A stretch of DNA of 64,000 bases from Pseudomonas sp. (GTDB lineage Bacteria; Pseudomonadota; Gammaproteobacteria; Pseudomonadales; Pseudomonadaceae). How positions within the stretch are numbered: the stretch's first letter is position 1; each line of letters begins with the position of its first letter. Of this stretch, positions 14,756 to 22,252 are shown piece after piece. The DNA is taken from the NCBI GenBank assembly GCA_022448005.1, contig JAKUTK010000014.1:1-64000 (forward strand), given 5' to 3'. A model generated the notes under the pieces. The model had not been told where the DNA came from and ran no database searches. It was given only the letters and a program-made list of their open reading frames with translations. The position numbers were made by a program, and so were the translations under genes.

Positions 14756-15940
14756 TTGCATAGGGCAACCAGTCCCTCATGCAACGGATTAGACGGAGCT
14801 GACCTCATCGAATTTCTAGATCCCTTTCTCCAATGGGAAAACTACATCACCGAGCCGGCACTACGAGCGGTTCTGGCGTCCACCTTTGTCGTGGTCTTGC
14901 TCAGTGTCTTCAGCCGAGTGCTGACGGCCGTAATGCTGCGGCTGGGCCGCGTATTTCTGCTCACCAAAGCCGTCTCGGAGCAGCTGGAAAAGCCCATCCG
15001 CGTCTTGCTACCGCTGCTGGGCCTGCAAGCTGTGTTGGCGGCGGCCAGTGACGACCTGGCCTTGATCAGTCTCGCTCGACGCCTTACCGCGTTGGTCATG
15101 ATTGCCTGCTTCACCTGGCTGGCCATGCGACTGATGCGAGGGCTTGAACAGGCCGTGCGGTTAAGAAACCCCGTCGATGTCAGCGACAACCTGCGTGCGC
15201 GCCAGATCCAGACGCAATCGCGGGTGTTGTTGCGGACGCTGAGCTTCTTCATCCTTTTGATCGGTGCCGCCGGAATGCTCATGACGTTTCCGGGTGCTCG
15301 CCAGTTCGGCGCCAGTCTGCTGGCCTCGGCGGGTCTCGCCGGCCTGGCCGTCGGCTTCGCTGCGCGCCCGGTGCTGGCCAACCTGATTGCCGGGATACAG
15401 ATCGCAATCACCCAGCCAATTCGCCTGGATGACGTGGTGATCGTCGAAAACGAGTGGGGGCGGATCGAGGAAATCACCGGCACCTACGTGGTGGTGCGGA
15501 TCTGGGATGACCGCAGGCTGGTGGTACCTTTGCAGTACTTTATCGAGAAGCCCTTCCAGAACTGGACACGCCGTAATTCCAGCATCATCGGCTCAGTGTT
15601 TCTCTGGGTCGATTACTCGCTGCCACTGGAGCCCGTGCGCGAGGAGCTGCGCCGCCTGTGCCGTGAGGTGCCTGAGTTATGGGATGGGCGCGTGATCGTG
15701 CTGCAGGTAACCGATACCAGCGAGAAGTCAATTCAGGTGCGGGTGCTGGTCAGTTCGCCAGACTCATCGCGCGCCTGGGACTTGCGTTGCCACCTGCGCG
15801 AGGCGTTGATCAACTTTATCCAGCGCGAGTATCCCGGCTGCTTGCCACAGCTGCGTGCGGACCTCAACGTCGGCCGGAAACCACGTGTCGAACATTCCGT
15901 TCCCGACCATATCGAGCCCGAACGTCAGCCGCCGGTGTGA
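14756..15940 (+). CDS. MscS-family mechanosensitive ion channel
   Basis: An approximately 394-residue inner-membrane channel that releases solutes on osmotic downshift. Membrane spans lie near residues 30-55, 80-125 and 155-180. They are followed by the Gly/Ala-rich pore helix (GASLLASAGLAGLAVGFAAR) and the MscS beta domain (RLDDVVIVENEWGRIEEITGTYVVVR). The start is uncertain: the frame opens with TTG at 14756 without a clear ribosome-binding site, and no in-frame ATG exists before the first membrane region. Its neighbourhood of stress genes and osmolyte metabolism fits an osmoprotective role. Confidence 0.82.
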   Translation: MHRATSPSCNGLDGADLIEFLDPFLQWENYITEPALRAVLASTFVVVLLSVFSRVLTAVMLRLGRVFLLTKAVSEQLEKPIRVLLPLLGLQAVLAAASDDLALISLARRLTALVMIACFTWLAMRLMRGLEQAVRLRNPVDVSDNLRARQIQTQSRVLLRTLSFFILLIGAAGMLMTFPGARQFGASLLASAGLAGLAVGFAARPVLANLIAGIQIAITQPIRLDDVVIVENEWGRIEEITGTYVVVRIWDDRRLVVPLQYFIEKPFQNWTRRNSSIIGSVFLWVDYSLPLEPVREELRRLCREVPELWDGRVIVLQVTDTSEKSIQVRVLVSSPDSSRAWDLRCHLREALINFIQREYPGCLPQLRADLNVGRKPRVEHSVPDHIEPERQPPV

Positions 15941-15977
15941 CCACAGGGGTCCTGCCGGCTGTGCTGCAATATGGGGC

Positions 15978-15987
15978 GTAACGTTAC
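15978..15987. promoter_or_regulatory. GTAACGTTAC palindrome in the host chromosome
   Basis: The same 10-bp palindrome seen three times in the inovirus. It lies in the 88-bp gap between the convergent mscS and pncC-like genes. It is not next to a promoter of either gene, so it may be a chance match or a non-regulatory binding site. Confidence 0.35.
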
Positions 15988-16028
15988 GGACTGTCGTCTG
16001 CCGGTGCGCGGAGGCAGTCACCGCGAAG

Positions 16029-16529
16029 TCACTCGTGCTCGCGCAGTTTGCGCAGCAGCTGTTCGTATTTGCTCGGCAACTGCTCTAGCCCGTAGCGCGC
16101 TGCCTGTTTACGAATGGCCACGCGGTCGCCTTCGAACTGGACTGTCTCGCTGATGCTTACTTGGCGCTCCCCTTGCATCAGTGCATAGGCGTAACACTGT
16201 GTGCCGCCGGCGTCCTCTCCGCTGTCGTCGGCCACACCGGTGTTTGCAATGGCAATGTCGGCAACGCTGGCGTTCAGCGCGCCGATGGCCATTTCGGTGG
16301 CGACCTCTTCGCTGGTAAGGCCAAAGGTTTCGATGGTTTCGAAGCTGACGTGCAACAGCCGGTTCTTCGCCTTTGGCGAATAAACAACGAATCCGCTGTC
16401 GAGCGCTTTGCCACAGCCCGGGATGTCGCCCAACAGGGAGGCCATCAGGCCACAAGTGCAGGATTCCGCAGTGGTCAACATCATCTGTTTGTCACGAAGA
16501 AACCGCACGATTTCAACAAGGTCTTGCAT
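16029..16529 (-). CDS. CinA C-terminal-type nicotinamide-nucleotide amidohydrolase (PncC-like)
   Basis: A 166-residue stand-alone CinA C-terminal domain that deamidates NMN to NaMN in the pyridine-nucleotide cycle. It has the family signature TAESCTCGLMASLLGDIPG (residues about 20-38), SGFVVYSPKAKNRLL and the GVADDSGE loop near 97-104. Family members typically read GIAGPxGG at that place, so this is a divergent variant, comparable to other Pseudomonas paralogues outside the recA operon. Confidence 0.8.
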   Translation of the reverse strand: MQDLVEIVRFLRDKQMMLTTAESCTCGLMASLLGDIPGCGKALDSGFVVYSPKAKNRLLHVSFETIETFGLTSEEVATEMAIGALNASVADIAIANTGVADDSGEDAGGTQCYAYALMQGERQVSISETVQFEGDRVAIRKQAARYGLEQLPSKYEQLLRKLREHE

Positions 16530-16829
16530 GGTCTTGGCTCCGGCTTTCGGCTTGAAAAGAGCTGCCTTCAGTCAGATTTCCGAGGCGATACCTGAAGGCA
16601 AAGTTCCAACCTTCAGTATTCCGCCTAAAGACGAGAACTATTTCACGGCGTCCGGGTCTTGTTTCAAGGTAGGGCCAACGCAGCTCTACGCCGCTCCTAG
16701 CGCGGCCTCAGTACAGAAAATTCAGCTTTGTCGTGCTCATGGTTTGCGGCGCCCCGGTGGTGCTGCATGGAAGAAACGTGCTTGTAGCAGGCTTGGCAAA
16801 GAGGCCGGCCGCTTGGGGAGAGGTAAATT
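16530..16829. other. Intergenic region upstream of glgA
   Basis: 300 bp without a gene between the divergent pncC-like gene and glgA. It carries a candidate ECF (AlgU-type) promoter at 16635-16662 and a good ribosome-binding site (GGGAGAGG) before glgA. Confidence 0.5.
16635..16662 (+). promoter_or_regulatory. Candidate AlgU/sigma-E-type promoter for the glgA operon
   Basis: GAACTA (16635-16640) is followed after 16 nt by TCTTGT (16657-16662). The AlgU consensus is GAACTT-N16/17-TCtgA, so the -35 matches 5 of 6 and the -10 partly. The distance to glgA (about 170 nt) is plausible. Control of trehalose genes by AlgU is established in other pseudomonads; here it is only inferred. Confidence 0.4.
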
Positions 16830-18380
16830 ATGAGTATTGCTGCTGTGGACACCCGGCCCGTCCGCTTGAACATCGCGCAACGCCTGGCACCGCCAGCTGA
16901 GCGTCCCCTGTTGCAATTGCGCAGCACTCAGGACGACAAGAAAAAGATCCTGTTCGTGACGTCCGAATTGACCGATCTGGTCAAGACCGGCGGTCTGGCC
17001 GATGTATCTGCAGCCCTCCCCCGAGCCCTGAGTGATCTACACGACGTGCGCGTGCTCATCCCCGGCTATACCCAGGTGATGCAGTGCGGCGAACCGATTC
17101 GGATAGTTGGCAGCGTAATCTCCCATGCTGACCTGCCGCCGAGCCGCATCGGCCGGCTGGACATGCCTGACGGCCTGATCATCTACGTCGTGATCTGCCC
17201 GGAACTCTATGAGCGTGACGGTCTGCCGTACGGCGATGAGCACGGCCAGGATTGGCCGGACAATCCGGTGCGCTTTGCCCGCCTGTGCATGGCAGCAACC
17301 GATATTGCCGATGGCACGGCCGGTATTCGCTGGACGCCTGACCTGGTCCATGCCCACGACTGGCCGACTGGGCTCACACCCGCCTACATGCATTGGCGCG
17401 GCCTGACCACGCCAAGCGTGTTCACCATTCACAACCTGGCCTACCAGGGCAATATCGACATGAGCCTGCGCCGCTCCCTGGCCATTCCGCTGGAAGGCTG
17501 CGGTCCCGAGCGCATGGAATTCTACGGCGCCTTGTCGCTGCTCAAGGCCGGCATCGCCTATGCGAACCAGGTCACCACGGTGAGCGCGACGTACGCCCAG
17601 GAAATCACCACGCCTGAGTTTGGTTGCGGCATGGAAGGCTTCCTCAGCATGAAGGCACGCCAAGGCCTGCTCACCGGCTTGCTCAACGGCATCGAAGAAA
17701 GCTGGGAACCGCGCAGCTGCTCTCATCTGGTCAGCCCGTTCGGCCCGAACGACTGGTCCGGCAAGCAAGCCAATGCGGCGCACGTCCGTGAGCTGTTTGC
17801 GCTGGATGAAGGAAACGGCCCCCTGTTTTCCGTGGTCTCCCGACTGGTGCATCAGAAAGGCATCGACCTCACCATCGCGGTGGCCGAAACGATCGTCGCA
17901 AACGGTGGCCAATTGGCCATCCTGGGTCGTGGCGATCCGCACATCGAAGACGAGGTTCGCCGCCTGGTCGAGCGCTTCCCCGGCCGTGTCGGTGCGCACA
18001 TCGGCTTCAACGAAACTGACGCCCGACGTTTGTTTGCCGGCAGTGACTTCCTGCTCATGCCGTCGCGCTACGAGCCGTGCGGCCTGAGCCAGATGTATGC
18101 ACAGCGCTTTGCGTCATTGCCGATAGCCCACCGCACTGGCGGCCTGGCGGACAGCATCGACGACGGCGTCACCGGTTTCCTCTTCAGCGAAGCCACCGTC
18201 GACAGCTATCGCGGCGCGGTGGAACGCGCCCTGGCAGTACATCAGAACAGCCAACTGCTCAATGCAATGCGTTGCCGTGCAATGAGTGGGGGATTTTTCT
18301 GGAGCCACGCGATCGAACCCTATGACCGGTTGTACCAGCGCCTGTTAGGCGGACGACGCGAGGTCAGCGCCACTATTTAA
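16830..18380 (+). CDS. glgA: Glycogen synthase
   Basis: A 516-residue GT5 glycosyltransferase that extends alpha-1,4-glucan from a nucleotide-glucose donor. The N-terminal KTGGLADV (residues 52-59) is the donor-binding KxGG motif. The C-terminal domain has SRLVHQKGIDL, GRGDPHIEDEVRRL and the catalytic-loop region PSRYEPCGLSQMYA. An N-terminal extension of about 38 residues precedes the usual start of the fold (KKILFVTSE). No glgC (ADP-glucose pyrophosphorylase) is present in the window, so the donor supply is encoded elsewhere or another donor is used. First gene of the rightward glucan/trehalose operon. Confidence 0.93.
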   Translation: MSIAAVDTRPVRLNIAQRLAPPAERPLLQLRSTQDDKKKILFVTSELTDLVKTGGLADVSAALPRALSDLHDVRVLIPGYTQVMQCGEPIRIVGSVISHADLPPSRIGRLDMPDGLIIYVVICPELYERDGLPYGDEHGQDWPDNPVRFARLCMAATDIADGTAGIRWTPDLVHAHDWPTGLTPAYMHWRGLTTPSVFTIHNLAYQGNIDMSLRRSLAIPLEGCGPERMEFYGALSLLKAGIAYANQVTTVSATYAQEITTPEFGCGMEGFLSMKARQGLLTGLLNGIEESWEPRSCSHLVSPFGPNDWSGKQANAAHVRELFALDEGNGPLFSVVSRLVHQKGIDLTIAVAETIVANGGQLAILGRGDPHIEDEVRRLVERFPGRVGAHIGFNETDARRLFAGSDFLLMPSRYEPCGLSQMYAQRFASLPIAHRTGGLADSIDDGVTGFLFSEATVDSYRGAVERALAVHQNSQLLNAMRCRAMSGGFFWSHAIEPYDRLYQRLLGGRREVSATI

Positions 18381-18392
18381 CGAGGTTGATCA

Positions 18393-20174
18393 ATGCAGAA
18401 TAGGCCTGCCCGCAACGGGCAACACGGACCGGTGCTACTGGATGATTCCCGTACTCGGTTCAGGCTCTGGGCTCCAGACGCGCAAAGCGTCAGCCTGGTG
18501 ATAATTGGCGGCGCTACCCTGCCCATGCAGGAAGGTGAAGATGGCTGGTACAGCATCGAGGCGGATGTCGGCGCCGGCACGCAGTACAGTTTTCTCATCG
18601 ACGGCGAACTTCAGACCCCCGACCCCGCGTCCCGGGCACAGTCCGCCGATGTGCACGACCCGAGCGTAGTCGTCGATCCTGCAGCTTATACGTGGCGCAA
18701 CGCGGATTGGCCAGGCCGCCCCTGGCACGAAACCGTGCTCTACGAGCTGCACGTTGGCAGTTACGGGGGCTATGCGCAGATCGAACAGCGTCTTCAGGCG
18801 TTGGCGGATCTCGGCGTGACTGCCATCGAGTTGATGCCGCTCGCCGAATTCCCCGGCGACCGCAACTGGGGCTACGACGGCGTTCTGCTTTACGCGCCGG
18901 AGGCTTCCTATGGCACACCCGATCAACTCAAGCACTTGATCGACACGGCCCATGGTCTGGGGCTGATGGTGTTCATCGATGTGGTCTACAACCACTTCGG
19001 GCCGGACGGTAATTACCTGCACAGCTACGCCAAGCACTTCTTCCGTCACGACCAGCAGACGCCCTGGGGAGACGGCATCGATTTCCGCCGTCGCGAAGTG
19101 CGCGATTTCTTCATCGATAACGCCCTGATGTGGCTGATGGACTATCGCTTCGACGGGCTGCGCATGGACGCTGTCCACGCGATTCCAGACCCGACCTTCC
19201 TGCCTGAATTGGCCGAACGCGTGCGGGCGGAGGTTGAGCCCGGTCGCCATGTGCATCTGGTGCTGGAGAACGAACACAACCTTTCCAGCCTGCTCTCCGA
19301 TGATTTCACCGCCCAGTGGAACGATGACGGCCATAACGTGCTGCACACCCTGCTCACTGATGAGAGTCAGGGCTATTACGGCGATTACCACAACGATTCG
19401 ACCGGCAAACTGGTGCGTTTTCTCGGTGAAGGCTTCGTCTATCAAGGGCATGAGAATCGCCGTGGTGAATCGCGCGGCGAGCCCAGCGGTCACCTCCCCC
19501 CGACCGCCTTCGTCCTGTTTCTGCAGAACCACGACCAGACCGGTAACCGTGCATTCGGCGATCGGCTGATCAACCTGGCGTCGCCCGATGCACTGAAAGC
19601 GGCAACAACCGTACTGCTGCTTTCGCCCATGGTGCCACTGCTGTTCATGGGCGAGGAATGGGGCGCGCGCGAGCCCTTCCTGTTCTTCACCAGCCACCAC
19701 GGCGAGCTGGCCGACGCCGTGCGTGAGGGTCGCCGGGGTGAATTTGCGGAATTTGCCGAGTTCGCCGACGAGCACACCCGTGAGCGCATTCCTGATCCAA
19801 ACGCAGTCGAGACGTATGAGGCTTCCAAACCTGACTTCAGCAAGCGCGACGAGCCTGAGCACGCCGGATGGCTGGGCCTGTACCGCCATCTGCTGCAGCT
19901 TCGCCACGCCGAAATCGTGCCGCGGCTGGAAGGCTCGCGATTCCTCGGCGCTGAAGCCCTGGGCGAAAGCGCGGCTTTGGCTCGCTGGCAACTGGGTGAT
20001 GGCAGCCAATTGCGGCTGGAGCTCAACTTGAGCGGCAACGACCTTGCCGTTACGCCCCCTGCCTCGACTGCGCGCTTGCTGCACAGCAGCCGTGAAGGCG
20101 ATTCAGGCGGCACCGACACATTACCTGCGCGCACCGCCAGGATGTATTTGCTCGAATCAGCAGGAGTGTCTTAA
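18393..20174 (+). CDS. treZ: Malto-oligosyltrehalose trehalohydrolase
   Basis: A 593-residue GH13 enzyme that releases trehalose from the maltooligosyl-trehalose made by TreY. It has an N-terminal CBM48-like domain (about 10-100) and a catalytic barrel. The nucleophile is Asp259 (GLRMDAVHAI), the acid/base Glu292 (LVLENEHN) and the third acid Asp381 (LQNHDQTGNRA). It starts 12 nt after glgA with a GAGG site, and its stop overlaps the malQ start (TAATG). All catalytic residues are present. Confidence 0.94.
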   Translation: MQNRPARNGQHGPVLLDDSRTRFRLWAPDAQSVSLVIIGGATLPMQEGEDGWYSIEADVGAGTQYSFLIDGELQTPDPASRAQSADVHDPSVVVDPAAYTWRNADWPGRPWHETVLYELHVGSYGGYAQIEQRLQALADLGVTAIELMPLAEFPGDRNWGYDGVLLYAPEASYGTPDQLKHLIDTAHGLGLMVFIDVVYNHFGPDGNYLHSYAKHFFRHDQQTPWGDGIDFRRREVRDFFIDNALMWLMDYRFDGLRMDAVHAIPDPTFLPELAERVRAEVEPGRHVHLVLENEHNLSSLLSDDFTAQWNDDGHNVLHTLLTDESQGYYGDYHNDSTGKLVRFLGEGFVYQGHENRRGESRGEPSGHLPPTAFVLFLQNHDQTGNRAFGDRLINLASPDALKAATTVLLLSPMVPLLFMGEEWGAREPFLFFTSHHGELADAVREGRRGEFAEFAEFADEHTRERIPDPNAVETYEASKPDFSKRDEPEHAGWLGLYRHLLQLRHAEIVPRLEGSRFLGAEALGESAALARWQLGDGSQLRLELNLSGNDLAVTPPASTARLLHSSREGDSGGTDTLPARTARMYLLESAGVS

Positions 20175-22252
20175 TGAGCGATGAACGACTGAACCGCCTG
20201 GCCAAGGCGGCTGGCCTGTCCATCGATTGGGTTGATGCGGATGGCAAGGATCAACGGGTCAAACCCGAGGTCTTGCGTGCCGTGCTCGGCGGGCTAGGGC
20301 TGCCAGCCGCGAGCGATGACGAGATAGAACGCAGCCTGGAAAAACTCGACGCCGGCTCAGGCGCGGCCAGCGTGCCGCCACTGCTGACGCTGGATCAGGG
20401 CGCGCCGCTGGACCTCAACCAGTACTTCGAGCCATCGGCACCTTACAGCCTGACCCTCGAAGACGGTAGCGAGCAGGACGGAAGCCTGGATAGCCAGTCG
20501 CGTCTTGCGGCCATCGATACGCCCGGCTATCACCGGCTGAGTATTGCTGACCAGCAGCTTACGCTGGCCGTCTCCCCTGCCGCCTGCCCTAGCGTAGAAG
20601 ACGTGGCCGGCCCGGGAGCCTGGGGGGTTACGGTGCAGCTCTATGGATTGCGTCGGCCCGGTGATGGCGGGCTCGGCGATACCCAGGCACTTGAAGCGAT
20701 TGCGCGCAATGCAGCTGCACATGGGGCCGACGCGCTGGGCATCAGCCCGGTGCACGCGATGTTTACCGGCAACAGCGGCCAATACAGCCCGTATTCGCCT
20801 TCCAGCCGGCTGTTCTACAACATTCTGCACAGTGCACCTGGCACCGTGCTGGGTGAGAAGCCGCTGCGCATGGCAATCGAGTCCTGCGGGCTTGGCGAAG
20901 AACTGCAACGCCTGGAGGCGCTCGAGCTGATCGATTGGAGCGCAGCCTCGCAAGCCCGCCAGTGCCTGCTGCGCACGCTCTACGAGGATTTCGCCACGGG
21001 CGGTAACGCTCAGCAGGCGGACTTCGACAGTTTCCGCGAAGCCGGCGGTGAAGCACTGGAAAACCATTGTCGCTTCGAGGCTCTGCACGCAGCCCTGCTC
21101 AGCCCTGAAGGTTTCCCACAGCACTGGCGCGACTGGCCGGAGGAATACCGCACTCCCCAAAGCGCCGCCGTTGAACAATTCGCGCAGGACAACGCTGCCG
21201 AGGTGAGCTATTACGCCTTTTGCCAATGGCTGATCGCCCGCGGGCTTGAACGTGCCCAGATTGCCGCATGCAGCGCTGGAATGAAGATCGGGCTGATCAG
21301 CGACCTGGCCGTGGGTGCCGACGGGGGCGGCAGCCAGGCGTGGAGTCGCCAGGATGAAGTGCTGGCGGCGCTCAGCGTGGGTGCACCGCCCGATGTCATT
21401 AATCGTCAGGGACAAAGCTGGGGAATTTCAGCGTTCTCCCCATGGGGCCTCAAGGCGCACGGTTACCGCGCGTTCATCGAAATGGTTCGGGCCAACCTGG
21501 CGCATGCCGGCGGTATACGCATCGACCATGTAATGGGCTTGATGCGTCTGTGGGTGATGCCCGCAGGTGCCGGCCCCACCGAAGGCGCCTACCTCAATTA
21601 CCCCTTTGACGACCTGCTGCGTCTGCTCACGCTCGAGGCCTGGCGGCGTAACGCTGTGGTGCTGGGCGAAGACCTCGGGACGGTGCCCGAAGGGCTGCGC
21701 GACAAGCTGGCGGCACGCAGACTGCTGGGCATGCGTGTGCTGTTTTTCGAACGCGACAACAACGGCACTTTCAAGCCGCTCGATGAATGGCCCGACAGCG
21801 CGATCGCCACGTCGACCACGCATGACCTGCCGACCATCGAGGGCTGGTGGACAGCCCATGATATTGACTGGCGTATCCAGGTCGGCCAGCACCGCGAGGA
21901 GGAACGTCCGGCACAGCTGGAGGAACGCGAACGGGAGCGCGGCGGGCTGCTGAGGCTGTTACGTGAATACGCACCGAGCATCGAAGGCGACCTCACCGAT
22001 CCAGACGTACTCGCCGACGCTTGTGCCGTCTTCCTCGGCCGCACGCCGGCTCCGCTGGTGCTGTTCCCGGTCGAGGACGCCCTGGGCCTGCTCGAACAAC
22101 CGAACCTGCCCGGCATCATCGACACCCATCCGAACTGGCGCCGACGCTACCCCAGCGACAGCGCCACCCTGCTTGAGGACCCCGCTTGCTCGCACCGCCT
22201 GGAGCTGCTCTCCAGCGCGCGCAAGCAGGCCACTGGAAGTAAACATCGATGA
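20174..22252 (+). CDS. malQ: 4-alpha-glucanotransferase
   Basis: A 692-residue GH77 amylomaltase that redistributes maltodextrin chains. An N-terminal extension of about 140 residues typical of the bacterial long form precedes the barrel. Catalytic residues lie in GGIRIDHVMGL (Asp near 449), VVLGEDLGTVP (Glu near 499) and TTHDLPTIEGWW (Asp near 550). It is coupled to treZ upstream (TAATG) and treY downstream (ATGA). In this operon it would generate longer chains suitable for TreY from the short ones left by debranching. Confidence 0.94.
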   Translation: MSDERLNRLAKAAGLSIDWVDADGKDQRVKPEVLRAVLGGLGLPAASDDEIERSLEKLDAGSGAASVPPLLTLDQGAPLDLNQYFEPSAPYSLTLEDGSEQDGSLDSQSRLAAIDTPGYHRLSIADQQLTLAVSPAACPSVEDVAGPGAWGVTVQLYGLRRPGDGGLGDTQALEAIARNAAAHGADALGISPVHAMFTGNSGQYSPYSPSSRLFYNILHSAPGTVLGEKPLRMAIESCGLGEELQRLEALELIDWSAASQARQCLLRTLYEDFATGGNAQQADFDSFREAGGEALENHCRFEALHAALLSPEGFPQHWRDWPEEYRTPQSAAVEQFAQDNAAEVSYYAFCQWLIARGLERAQIAACSAGMKIGLISDLAVGADGGGSQAWSRQDEVLAALSVGAPPDVINRQGQSWGISAFSPWGLKAHGYRAFIEMVRANLAHAGGIRIDHVMGLMRLWVMPAGAGPTEGAYLNYPFDDLLRLLTLEAWRRNAVVLGEDLGTVPEGLRDKLAARRLLGMRVLFFERDNNGTFKPLDEWPDSAIATSTTHDLPTIEGWWTAHDIDWRIQVGQHREEERPAQLEERERERGGLLRLLREYAPSIEGDLTDPDVLADACAVFLGRTPAPLVLFPVEDALGLLEQPNLPGIIDTHPNWRRRYPSDSATLLEDPACSHRLELLSSARKQATGSKHR

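Noticed and set aside
20050..20247. Several 60-100 codon antisense frames within the treZ-malQ-treY region.
   Set aside because: All overlap strongly supported enzyme genes and show only shadow coding patterns.
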